NCBI GenBank assembly: GCA_016125085.1
Contig: WGMM01000018.1
Location: 150,239-214,238 of the forward strand
DNA: 64,000 bases
Direction: 5' to 3'
Origin: a bacterium
GTDB taxonomy: Bacteria > Planctomycetota > Planctomycetia > Isosphaerales > Isosphaeraceae
The notes beneath the pieces were generated by a model. The model had not been told where the DNA came from. It did no database searches and saw only the letters and a list, made by a program, of their open reading frames with translations. A program made the position numbers and the translations under genes. This document shows positions 45,414-53,451 of the stretch, one piece after another; the stretch's first letter is position 1; every line of letters starts with the position of its first letter.

Positions 45414-45839
45414 ATGGCCGATCATCCCGAAACGAACAAGACGATCGTGCGGAAATTCGTGGAAGTGCTGAACGCACGCGATTTCGAAGCCCTTGACGGG
45501 ATCATCGCCCCGAATTACTTCCGGCATAGCTATGCCGGCCCCGGGATCGGCAGCCTGGCTGACCTGAAGGCCTATTTTCGAAGTGAGTTCGAGTCGTTTC
45601 CGGACGCTTTCGAAACGATCGAGGACATGTTCGCCGAGGGCGACCGAGTGGCGGTGCGGATTTCGTTCCGCGGCACGCAGACGGCTCCCATGGGACTGTA
45701 TCCCGCGACGGGGAAAGTCATGGCCGTCGATTATCTGGCGATCTACCGCATCGAAAACGGCAAAATCGTCGAGGCCTGGGCGGAATGGGACAATCTGGCT
45801 GGACTGAAGCAGCTGGGCCACATCGACGGCGGGCATTGA
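45414..45839 (+). CDS. SnoaL-like ester-cyclase-family protein
   Basis: A 141-aa cytoplasmic NTF2-like-fold protein: MADHPETNKTIVRKFVEVLNARDFEALDGIIAPNYFRHS at the start and GKIVEAWAEWDNLAGLKQLG at the end are typical SnoaL_2/polyketide-cyclase-like features. Conserved His (FRHS) and acidic residues line the pocket in the family. The ligand is unknown. ATG 45414 is the only start that gives the conserved opening; upstream in-frame sequence runs through the hairpin region and the 3' end of the preceding gene. It may be transcribed separately from the acyl-CoA dehydrogenase, as a terminator lies between. Confidence 0.85.
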   Translation: MADHPETNKTIVRKFVEVLNARDFEALDGIIAPNYFRHSYAGPGIGSLADLKAYFRSEFESFPDAFETIEDMFAEGDRVAVRISFRGTQTAPMGLYPATGKVMAVDYLAIYRIENGKIVEAWAEWDNLAGLKQLGHIDGGH

Positions 45840-45874
45840 CGACGATCGGGGAAATGCCGGTTTCGGCTGCGAGA

Positions 45875-46147
45875 TCAGTACTTCAGGAAGACGATTTCGC
45901 CCTCTTCGACTTCCAGAGTGGCGTTATCCAGCAGTGCATGCGTTTCGGGATCGACGAGAATCTCGACGGCTTCGAAGCGATAGACGATATCGTCGGGCAG
46001 CCGTTTGCGGATGACGAAGCTGTGGCTGAGACGATCGAGCGAATCGTCGGTACGGGCTTCGATCGAGACACCCTCGCCCTCACCGACATAATTCGAAGAG
46101 GAAAGGGCCAGAAGGTCGACGGCGTCGTTCGTAATACGGATACTCAT
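45875..46147 (-). CDS. HesB/IscA-like protein lacking cysteines
   Basis: A 90-aa cytoplasmic protein. The N-terminus SIRITNDAVDLLALSSSN and the C-terminal AVEILVDPETHALLDNATLEV align with A-type Fe-S carriers (IscA has 'vVDPxSxxYLDGxxxDY'), while the central region lacks the GGC and CG-C cluster ligands; no Cys occurs in the entire protein. It is therefore probably an Fe-S-carrier-like fold with another function. AAAGGAG 10 nt upstream of ATG 46147 is a strong RBS. The alternative, an unrelated hypothetical, cannot be excluded by eye. Confidence 0.65.
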   Translation of the reverse strand: MSIRITNDAVDLLALSSSNYVGEGEGVSIEARTDDSLDRLSHSFVIRKRLPDDIVYRFEAVEILVDPETHALLDNATLEVEEGEIVFLKY

Positions 46148-46498
46148 GGGAAGATGCTCCTTTTGCGTGAGCGAAAAGGGAGGCCAGCGGTGGTTTCAGG
46201 CCGGCCTGAGTCGGGAGAATGCGTCGTTCTCTCATTTCTCAGCACTTTCGATTTTTCAATGTATCGTGGATGATCGAAGAAATCAAAAGAATTCAATAAG
46301 GCGATCCAGATGTCCTCTTCGGGCCATTTTCGGTTGTCAACGATCTGTTATGCCGAACATTCGAGCCTTGATTTTGATATTGCATGGTGGAGGCGAGCAA
46401 GCTATGTTCGGAATTTCATTTTTCTCTTTCTGAATGCCAGTTCAGAAGGAAAGCGGATCAGAAAAAGGTCCTCAACGCGTTTAGTGCGGGGATATACG
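46148..46498. other. gene-free divergent region
   Basis: 351 bp, A+T-richer than average. It contains the promoter of the IscA-like gene on the minus strand (46258-46286, listed); I see no clear promoter for the rightward gene. Confidence 0.5.
46258..46286 (-). promoter_or_regulatory. promoter of IscA-like gene
   Basis: Minus-strand TTGATT (46286-46281) and TACATT (46263-46258) spaced 17 bp, 110 bp from the ATG. Confidence 0.5.
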
Positions 46499-46867
46499 AT
46501 GGGGCTGGACATTGTCATCAAACGTGCTGACGGCCTACCGCTTGGGCCGCTGGCTGAAGTTCAGCAGGCACTTGCCGCGACGTTTCCCGGCATCGTATTC
46601 GGCCAGGAACCGAGTGGAGCCGAAAAGATTCGGGCTGCCGAAGCAAAGGGCATCATCTTCCCGGATGTGATTCGCCAACAATTCGAAACGGCTCCAGCGC
46701 ATCATGCCGGCGATTACGAAGGGCCGGACTTCTCTGCACAGTTCGGCCTGGGTGCAGGCGAGATGATTCAGACAATCGATGTCGTCTTGTACGGCACCAC
46801 GGCAGCTTCCGAGCCGATGTTCGCATATTTGAAGAAGAACTACGGCTGGGTCACGACGCCGAGCTAG
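46499..46867 (+). CDS. hypothetical protein
   Basis: A 122-aa cytoplasmic protein, not recognised. It has a mixed alpha/beta composition (MGLDIVIKRADGLPLGPLAEVQQALAATFPGIVF ... VLYGTTAASEPMFAYLKKNYGWVTTPS), no Cys and no signal peptide. The N-terminal half contains a conserved-looking 'SGAEKIRAAEAKGI' and an acidic HHAGDYEGPDF segment. GGGGA 7 nt before ATG 46499 gives a plausible RBS. It lies between an A+T-rich region and a hydrolase remnant; codon use looks ordinary. Confidence 0.55.
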   Translation: MGLDIVIKRADGLPLGPLAEVQQALAATFPGIVFGQEPSGAEKIRAAEAKGIIFPDVIRQQFETAPAHHAGDYEGPDFSAQFGLGAGEMIQTIDVVLYGTTAASEPMFAYLKKNYGWVTTPS

Positions 46868-46880
46868 CCAATCCAAGGGG

Positions 46881-47273
46881 ATTCCCTCGCGATGGAGGCT
46901 GCTTCGTCCGCTGGCGTGGCTCGGGCCCGAGTGGCTTGGTCGATTGGCTGCGATTGCAGGATTCATGAGCCGCCCGTTCGTGACACGTGGCACGATTCGC
47001 CGCCTTGAGCGATTGTCACGGGCGAATTCCGGGTTCGAGCGGTGGGCGATATGTGCGATTCTCAGATGGCGGCCGAGCCCGGAGATTCGAAAGGTAAAGG
47101 TTTTCCAGATTCACGGATCAGCGGATTCCGTGTTGCCTGCACGACAATGCGTAGAGGTCGAAATCCTGCCTGGCGTGCCGCATGCGCTGACGCTTTTCGC
47201 ATCGAAGTACGCCCATGCCTTCATCGAACGGGCAGTTCACGAAGTTCGCTGCGATTCAGGTACTCAAGCTTAG
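46881..47273 (+). pseudogene. remnant of an alpha/beta hydrolase (3' part only)
   Basis: Without a start codon the frame reads SRWRLLRPLAWLGPEWLGRL..., then ERWAICAILRWRPSP..., then VFQIHGSADSVLPARQ and PHALTLFASKYAHAFIERAV. This matches the C-terminal half of planctomycete alpha/beta hydrolases, including the Asp and His regions (IHG-x-AD and PHAL). The N-terminal half with the nucleophile elbow is absent upstream, so it looks like a truncated gene. A TTG at 46944 could start a 109-aa protein, but it would lack the nucleophile. Confidence 0.6.
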
Positions 47274-47325
47274 TCAGTTCCGGGGTTCGATCCGGTCCGG
47301 CGATTCGAAAAGTCGCGTTGGCGGC

Positions 47326-47354
47326 TTGTCCCGTCCGGCCGCGTGGGTTATAAC
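47326..47354 (+). promoter_or_regulatory. promoter of MFS transporter gene
   Basis: TTGTCC (47326-47331) and TATAAC (47349-47354) spaced 17 bp. The transcript would have a ~205-nt leader before the ATG at 47568. Confidence 0.5.
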
Positions 47355-47567
47355 GCTTGGCACGGCGGACGCCCGCTCTCCGGCGGATCTGGCCGCGGCC
47401 ATCACTGGACGCACCCTGGCCTGGTCCGTAATCTGGTTCCGTCTCCCGCAGTGCACAAATCTGGCGCAGCTCGTGCAACCGGCCGGCTTCGGCACGTCGC
47501 GTCCAGTTCGCATCACGCGAAGCGGGCCAGTTTCCACACCTCGAACACCAACCCGGAACGACCGAAC

Positions 47568-49298
47568 ATGACGGCAACACCCGACAGCGTCACCGTACCC
47601 AATGCGAAACGGCTTCTCTGGGCCGGCTTCATGGCGATTCTCGCCGCCGGCGTCGGCTTTTCCATCCGCGCGGGCATTCTGGGGCAATGGGCTGAGCAGT
47701 ACGGCTTCACTCAGACCGATCTGGGGCGGATCACCGGCGGCGGTCTGACGGGCTTCGGCATCGTGATCCTGATCTCGTCGCTGCTGGCCGACAAGGTCGG
47801 CTTCGGCAAGCTGATGGCTTCGGCGTTCCTGATGCACCTGATCTCGGCCGTTCTGACGCTGCTGACCGGTGCGGCTTACGCTGCTGGCGGCAAATCGCTG
47901 GCGTTTCAGTGCCTGTTCTGGGGCATGTTCCTGTTCGCGGTGGGTAACGGCATCGCGGAGGCGGTCGTCAATCCGCTGGTGGCGACGCTGTTCCCCAAGG
48001 ACAAGACGCACTATCTGAACATTCTGCACGCCGGATGGCCGGGCGGCCTGATCGCGGGCGGTCTGGCCAGCTATTTCATGAATCCGGACGGGGCCAAGCC
48101 GATCGGGTGGCAGATTCAGATTTCGCTGTTCCTCGTGCCGGTCGTGCTTTACGGGCTGATGATGCTGGGGCAGAAGTTTCCGGCGTCCGAAGCCAGTGCC
48201 TCGGGCATTTCGTACAAGGACATGCTGGGTGAGCTTGGCATTCTCGGGGCGTTCGTGATCTGTGCCCTGCTGGGCCTGTTCTTCCAGAACGACCTCGGCA
48301 TTCCGCACTTCCCTGCCTTCGGCATCGCGGCGGCTCTGCTGGCGGTTTTCGCAGTGGCGACCGGCTTCCGGTTCGGTCACCTGGTTCTGGCCTTCCTGCT
48401 GCTCGTGCATGCGATGGTGGGCTATGTGGAACTTGGCACGGACAGCTGGATCGGCAAGATCACCGGCACCATCATGGACAGCAAGCAGAACGGCCTGCTC
48501 CTGTTCGTCTACACCTCGGCCCTGATGTTCATCCTGCGGTTCTTCGCCGGGCCGATCGTCGAAAAAACCTCGCCGCTCGGGCTGCTGATGGTTTCGGCCG
48601 TGTTCGGCTCCGCTGGCTTGACGCTGCTTTCACGGGCCGACGGTATCGCCATGTGCGTCGTCGCGGCCTCGATCTACGGCATCGGCAAGACGTTCCTGTG
48701 GCCGACAATGCTGGCTGTGGTCTCGGAGCAGTTCCCCAAGGGCGGGGCCATCACCATCGGCGCGGCCGGCGGCGTGGGCATGCTTTCGGCGGGCCTGCTG
48801 GGCGGCCCCGGCATCGGCTTCTTCCAGGACAAGAACGCTTCGGAGCACCTTCGGGAGAAGTCTCCGGCTGTGTATGAGCGTTACATGGCCGCTGGCCCGA
48901 ACAAGTTCCTCTGGCTGGAGCCCGTCGTCGGCCTGGACGGCCAGAAGATCGGCGTGATGGAAAACGGCGGTAAGGACGCCCGGCGCGACCTGGGCGTGAT
49001 GAAGGAATCCGGGGCTTCCGTGAAGGCCGATACGCTGGCGACCCAGGAAAAGCTGGTTCAGTGGTGGGATCAGGCTGAGAAAACCGCCGGCGAAGATGCC
49101 CCGCTGGTGAAGGACGCCGGCCTGTTCGGTGGCCGCCAGGCGCTTCAGCTCACGGCCTTCGTGCCGCTGACGATGTTCTTCTGCTACCTGCTCCTGAACC
49201 TGTATTACAAGGCCAAGGGCGGCTACAAGGCGAAGAACGTGGCGGGTGACGAGTTCCCCGACCTGCCGGGAATGCCTTCGGAAAGCTTCGAAGCCTGA
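47568..49298 (+). CDS. MFS-type membrane transporter with large periplasmic or cytoplasmic insert
   Basis: A 576-aa integral membrane protein. About 12 TM helices with MFS-type loops (FTQTDLGRITGGGLTGFG; MASAFLMHL) and DKVGFGKLM in the 2-3 loop, resembling FucP/nucleoside-type MFS proteins. Unusually, ~120 hydrophilic residues (DKNASEHLREKSPAVYERYM... to ...DAGLFGGRQ) separate TM11 from TM12. The solute is unknown. The ATG at 47568 is the first sensible start (upstream frame is open but low-complexity); RBS is weak. A hairpin follows the gene. Confidence 0.85.
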   Translation: MTATPDSVTVPNAKRLLWAGFMAILAAGVGFSIRAGILGQWAEQYGFTQTDLGRITGGGLTGFGIVILISSLLADKVGFGKLMASAFLMHLISAVLTLLTGAAYAAGGKSLAFQCLFWGMFLFAVGNGIAEAVVNPLVATLFPKDKTHYLNILHAGWPGGLIAGGLASYFMNPDGAKPIGWQIQISLFLVPVVLYGLMMLGQKFPASEASASGISYKDMLGELGILGAFVICALLGLFFQNDLGIPHFPAFGIAAALLAVFAVATGFRFGHLVLAFLLLVHAMVGYVELGTDSWIGKITGTIMDSKQNGLLLFVYTSALMFILRFFAGPIVEKTSPLGLLMVSAVFGSAGLTLLSRADGIAMCVVAASIYGIGKTFLWPTMLAVVSEQFPKGGAITIGAAGGVGMLSAGLLGGPGIGFFQDKNASEHLREKSPAVYERYMAAGPNKFLWLEPVVGLDGQKIGVMENGGKDARRDLGVMKESGASVKADTLATQEKLVQWWDQAEKTAGEDAPLVKDAGLFGGRQALQLTAFVPLTMFFCYLLLNLYYKAKGGYKAKNVAGDEFPDLPGMPSESFEA

Positions 49299-49359
49299 AG
49301 GTCGAATACTGACCGGGCTTGATCCTGCAAGCCCCGGTAACGCATGATGTCATGAATCC

Positions 49360-49399
49360 ATCGGGGGCGAAGGGCCGGTCTCTTCGCCCCCGATCGTTT
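49360..49399 (+). terminator. hairpin after MFS transporter
   Basis: A 13-bp perfect stem ATCGGGGGCGAAG/CTTCGCCCCCGAT with 9-nt loop, then CGTTTCG. The T-run is weak, so it may also serve as an mRNA end structure. Confidence 0.65.
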
Positions 49400-49422
49400 C
49401 GATCCTGTGACGCCTGAAAATC

Positions 49423-50670
49423 ATGAACGACCCCGAAACGGTAATCGCCCCACAAGATATGGTGACAGAATCGGCCCCGATGGTTTCGGATACGACGCCC
49501 GAATGGCGGCGATTCTGGGACCAGCTCCCTGAGCCCGACGCGATCCGCGACTGGCGCACGGGGCTGACGCCTGGCCTGATCGCCGCAGCGCTCTGGCTGC
49601 CGTGGATCGATCTGCCGGCCCAGGGCTCGCTGCCTTTCGGCGACCTGCAGACCGTTCTGGCCGGTGTGTGGGCCGGAGCGTGGGCAGCGTTGCCGCTCGT
49701 GCTGTTGGCCATGTCGCTCGTGCGCCGGCGGAATCGCCCGGTAAGGCGCATTCTGGCCGAAGCCCTCGGGCCGAAGATCGGGCCGGCCGTGGTTCTGGCG
49801 ACGCACGGGGTGGTCTCGCTGCTGGTTCTGACGCTTTCGATCGAGCTGGCCGCCGAGTGGTATTTCCGCACGCTTCAGGGCTTCGGCGTGCTGGAAACTC
49901 CGGTGCCGGATTATGTCCGGTATTTTACGACATCGCTTTGGGCGCTCTGGATCATCCCCATCGGTTACGGCATGGTGCGGATCATGGCGGCACTGGTCGA
50001 TAACGTCATCGTGCTGATCGTCGGCGTCCTGGCCGCCGTGCTGGCGTATTTGCTGCTGGGTACGGAAAATCCGCGCACGCTGGTGCTCGATCCGTCGGTG
50101 GTCGATGCCAGTTACGCCTTTCGGAATGCGTTTCGTGCCACGTTCGGCTTTTCGGCCGTGTGCGGGCTTTATGCCTGCGAGTGGGGCCTTGGGCTGAAAA
50201 GCCGTAAAGACGGCATTTTCGGCACCGTTCTGGGGCTGGGCTTCGGGGTGCCGATCGTGGGTACGATCGGCGTGGTGGCCATTTCGATCGGCTCGGAAAC
50301 GGTCAATGCGGCTTCGATGTTCGATCTCGTCGCCGTTCTCGGCCGCTGGCCGCTTTTGATCTGCGGCCTTCTGGTGGGCACGTGGATCGCCGCGCCGGGG
50401 GTGTTCGCCAGTTATCACCTGCTGCAGGATTTGCGGCAAGTGTGGCCGAAGGTGTATCACCAGCGCTGGATGTGGGTAACGATCGTTGCGGTGCAATTAT
50501 TGATTGCGACGGGTGTGCGTTACGGTCTTTATGCGGCGACGGGGTGGTTGGCGCTGGGTTCGCTGGTGGTGCTTGCGGTTTTGAGGTGCGTTCGGCCAGG
50601 AGAGGTGGAAATACGATCGGATCGGCAAGATCAGCAAGTGAATATCGACAAGTCAGCACTTTCGAATTGA
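49423..50670 (+). CDS. polytopic membrane protein, unassigned transporter-like
   Basis: A 415-aa integral membrane protein with roughly 9-10 hydrophobic segments (PGLIAAALWLPWIDL, AWAALPLVLLAMSLV, HGVVSLLVLTLSIELAAEW, VIVLIVGVLAAVLAYLLLG and others). The hydrophilic N-terminal ~45 residues and a charged C-terminus face the cytosol. Topology resembles APC/NCS1-type transporters (an EF/FW-containing first helix) but no diagnostic motif is visible. It follows the MFS gene by 125 bp, separated by a hairpin. Function unknown. Confidence 0.7.
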   Translation: MNDPETVIAPQDMVTESAPMVSDTTPEWRRFWDQLPEPDAIRDWRTGLTPGLIAAALWLPWIDLPAQGSLPFGDLQTVLAGVWAGAWAALPLVLLAMSLVRRRNRPVRRILAEALGPKIGPAVVLATHGVVSLLVLTLSIELAAEWYFRTLQGFGVLETPVPDYVRYFTTSLWALWIIPIGYGMVRIMAALVDNVIVLIVGVLAAVLAYLLLGTENPRTLVLDPSVVDASYAFRNAFRATFGFSAVCGLYACEWGLGLKSRKDGIFGTVLGLGFGVPIVGTIGVVAISIGSETVNAASMFDLVAVLGRWPLLICGLLVGTWIAAPGVFASYHLLQDLRQVWPKVYHQRWMWVTIVAVQLLIATGVRYGLYAATGWLALGSLVVLAVLRCVRPGEVEIRSDRQDQQVNIDKSALSN

Positions 50671-50789
50671 AAGAATCGGTTCGAGACCCGCTGAATTCGA
50701 AATGCAAAAACCATGTCTAAAGCTTCCGGCACTTGAAGCCGTGGGCGGCTCAGGTTTCGGATTTCCGGGAATCGCAAATTGCTCGAGTG

Positions 50790-52103
50790 TCAAGCGACGG
50801 CCCCGCCTTCACTCATTTCCGCCACCTCGGCGGCTTCGATTTCTTTCGCTTCCGGCGTCTTGCCGTCCAGAATGCAACTGACGGTCACATCGCCCAGGAC
50901 GTTGACCATCGTGCGGCAGCGGTCGAGGAACCAGTCCACGGCGAACAGGATCGTGATGTACTCCGGCGGCAAATTCACGGCGCGGAAGACCAGTGTCATC
51001 GTGACGAGACCAGCGCGCGGAATGCCCGCCGCGCCGACGCTGGCGACGACAGACGTGATCACCACGACGAGCTGCTGCCAGATATCCAGCTCACGCCCCA
51101 GCATCTGGCTGATGAACAGGGCCGCAGTGGCTTCGTAAAGCGCGGTGCCGTCGTTATTGAAATTCGCTCCGACGAGTGCCCCCATGCTGGCCGAACGTTC
51201 CCGCAGGCCGACTTTTTCGCGCAGGCATCGAAATGTCACGGGCATGGTGACCGTCGAACTTCCGGTCGAAAATGCCATCACCAGGGCATCGCGCATGGCG
51301 TGTATCGCGGCCGCTGGCCGCACCCAGCTATTCAAGCGAATGCGGGTCATGTAATAGATCACCTGGAGCGCCAGGCCGGCCAGAACCGTAATAGTGAAAC
51401 CGCCGAGGGCCACGAAGGGTTCGAAACCTTCGACGCCGACGACGTGCGTGATCGTGAGGAAAACGGCCAGCGGCACGAGCTGGATGACCCACCCGATGAC
51501 TTTGAGGATGACCTGCAGCGAGGCTTCGACGAGCGTCTCGAGCTTGGCCCGGTGCTCGCGCATGGCGATGCCGAAAGCGACGGCGATGACGATCGTGCCC
51601 AGCACGTTGTTCGAATCGCCCAGCGGGCCGAGCAGGCTTTTGGGCACGTTGTTGAGGAGTTGCTCCGTCACGCTGACTTTGGCCAGTTCGGCGGCCTGTG
51701 CGCCTGAGGGCTCGGGCAATTTCGAATAGGTGCCGGGGCGGAAGACGTTCATCACCGCCAGGCCGATGAGAATGGCCATGACCGTGTTCGAAAGCAGCAG
51801 CCAGACGAGCCGCCCCGCCTGGCGGCCCTTGATGTCGGACGTCATCAGCACGTGGCTCACGGCCACGAGGATCAGGGGCGTCGCCAGAGCCGCCAGAAGC
51901 TGAAGGACGAGCTTCGAAGAGGTCTGGCAGATCGTCAGCAGTGTCGCGGTGGGGATGCCCAGGATCGATTCGCGCGAGCCCAGCACGATCCCCAGAAGTA
52001 CGCCAGCGGCCATGCTGGCGAAGATCCGGAAAAACAGACCCCCGGATTCCTGATCTTCACCGGGGGCGATCTCCGTTCCGGCTTCGACGTGCTGCTGCGA
52101 CAT
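50790..52103 (-). CDS. dicarboxylate/amino acid:cation symporter (DAACS family)
   Basis: A 437-aa glutamate/dicarboxylate symporter, GltP/GltPh-like. The family signature TGSSTVTMPVTFRCLRE (serine-rich re-entrant loop, here residues ~265-281) and GANFNNDGTALYEATAALFISQ (NMDGT-like motif) are present, together with the C-terminal re-entrant loop region IPRAGLVTMTLVFRAV and DRCRTMVNVLGD. About eight TM helices. It transports Glu/Asp or C4-dicarboxylates with Na+ or H+. The N-terminal ~25 residues are hydrophilic. The DUF4349 gene starts upstream with only 8 bp between, so they form one transcript. Confidence 0.93.
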   Translation of the reverse strand: MSQQHVEAGTEIAPGEDQESGGLFFRIFASMAAGVLLGIVLGSRESILGIPTATLLTICQTSSKLVLQLLAALATPLILVAVSHVLMTSDIKGRQAGRLVWLLLSNTVMAILIGLAVMNVFRPGTYSKLPEPSGAQAAELAKVSVTEQLLNNVPKSLLGPLGDSNNVLGTIVIAVAFGIAMREHRAKLETLVEASLQVILKVIGWVIQLVPLAVFLTITHVVGVEGFEPFVALGGFTITVLAGLALQVIYYMTRIRLNSWVRPAAAIHAMRDALVMAFSTGSSTVTMPVTFRCLREKVGLRERSASMGALVGANFNNDGTALYEATAALFISQMLGRELDIWQQLVVVITSVVASVGAAGIPRAGLVTMTLVFRAVNLPPEYITILFAVDWFLDRCRTMVNVLGDVTVSCILDGKTPEAKEIEAAEVAEMSEGGAVA

Positions 52104-52111
52104 GGCGGATC

Positions 52112-53245
52112 TCAGTTGGGCTCAGGCTTGCTGTCGTCCCGCGCGGGCACGCTGCCGATCGGGTTGGGCCGAATTGTGCGATGAAATTCGGCCGCGAGCA
52201 TAGGCCGGATTTTACGCCAGACGCGCCACAGAAGCCAGAGAAACAGGCCCCAGCCGGCCACATAAAACGGCAGGAACGGTGCCCAGGCGACGAGCCCCAG
52301 GACGAATTCGCCGAGATCCATCTGGAGGCGGTCGGTCGATTCGCGGAAGGTTCGTGTGATTTTGGTGCCGAAGGTGGGGGCTTCGGGGGGCACGTAGTCC
52401 TTGATCTCGCTGACGGTGACGGTGACGGTCGTCAGGTCGGTCTGGTCCTTGAGGAACCGGAGACGGCCTTCCATCCGCTCGATTTCGGACCGGACCCTGG
52501 CCAGTTCGCCTTCGACCTTGAGCACGTCCTCGAGATTGCCGGTCGCGTTCTTGATCAGGTCGATCAGCCGCTGTTCCTGCACCTTTTTGGCGTTGACGCG
52601 CGCGGTGACATCGACGAATTCCTCGGTCACGTCCTGGCTGTTCACGTGTACGCTGCGCACTTCGCCCAGGGTGCGGGTTTTCTGGAGGAAGCCGTCGTAG
52701 TTGTCGACAGGCACACGGATTTTCCATGTGGCCGACCGCTGGCCGCCCGCGGTGCCGGTCTGGTTCGTTTCGGCGACGAAGCCGCTGGCTTCCTGGATCA
52801 TGGCCAGGAGCTTCGGTTCGAAGGCGTTGAGATCGTCTGTGACGAGGTCGACGGTCGCCGTGTAGATGATCTTGCGATCGGCCCGGGCCGATTTGGTGAC
52901 TGCACCGCCGGGGATCTCCTGCAGCATGGCTTCGGCCATGTTCGGGCCGCCGGGCCCGCTCCGGTCAGCGACGGCCATGCCCCCCATCATGCCGCCGGAT
53001 GCCGATCTGCCTTCGCGCGACGCTCTGATCGGAGAAGGCTGAACGCTGTTTTGTTCCAGTGCATAGAATTCTCTGGGCGCGGCACTTGGAGCGAAGTCGC
53101 TCGATGTGGTTTCCATTCGGCCGCAGCCCGTGAACGGTAACACGGTTGCGAGGCAAGCCGCGGCGAAAAGGATATTGGGGCGGCGTGATTTCGCTGCGAA
53201 GGCCGTCTTCGCGCATACTCTGGCTGTCGAATCGAACGCATTCAT
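52112..53245 (-). CDS. DUF4349-domain lipoprotein
   Basis: A 377-aa membrane protein. N-terminal lipobox-like LPFTGC (Cys41) after a hydrophobic stretch, then a Gly/Ser-rich linker and the DUF4349 domain (about residues 120-350): KIIYTATVDLVTDDL..., VPVDNYDGFL, GEVRSVHVNSQDVTEEFVDV, then a coiled-coil-prone ERLIDLI...EGELARVRSEIERMEGRLRFLKDQTD, and the C-terminal TM (FVLGLVAWAPFLPFYVAGWGLFLWLLW). Function unknown; linked with the symporter downstream. AGGAA precedes ATG 53245. Confidence 0.88.
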   Translation of the reverse strand: MNAFDSTARVCAKTAFAAKSRRPNILFAAACLATVLPFTGCGRMETTSSDFAPSAAPREFYALEQNSVQPSPIRASREGRSASGGMMGGMAVADRSGPGGPNMAEAMLQEIPGGAVTKSARADRKIIYTATVDLVTDDLNAFEPKLLAMIQEASGFVAETNQTGTAGGQRSATWKIRVPVDNYDGFLQKTRTLGEVRSVHVNSQDVTEEFVDVTARVNAKKVQEQRLIDLIKNATGNLEDVLKVEGELARVRSEIERMEGRLRFLKDQTDLTTVTVTVSEIKDYVPPEAPTFGTKITRTFRESTDRLQMDLGEFVLGLVAWAPFLPFYVAGWGLFLWLLWRVWRKIRPMLAAEFHRTIRPNPIGSVPARDDSKPEPN

Positions 53246-53451
53246 GGCGAAATTCCTGAGAGAAAAGCATACGCCGATCGAACGACCGGATACGCATGCA
53301 ACATCTGACGCATGATCCCGCCGTTCGGTTCCCGGGCGTCGTCGGCTTGCTCCCGATGGCCGGTTCGGGAAATAATCGAAGAACTCGACTCAGATCCGAT
53401 ATCCGTTCGTATCGATCCGTTTCACCAGGCCCCGGTCTTTTCAGAGGTTTC

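Noticed and set aside
46944..47273. TTG-initiated 109-aa protein as an intact gene
   Set aside because: It resembles only the C-terminal half of an alpha/beta hydrolase, so it is listed as a pseudogene instead.
47281..47300. tRNA-like T-arm sequence ggggttcgatcc
   Set aside because: No acceptor stem, anticodon arm or CCA can be placed around it.
47274..50496. Long minus-strand open frames opposite the MFS and membrane-protein genes
   Set aside because: They are Arg/Gln/His-rich and lack RBS or motif; the plus-strand genes have TM topology.
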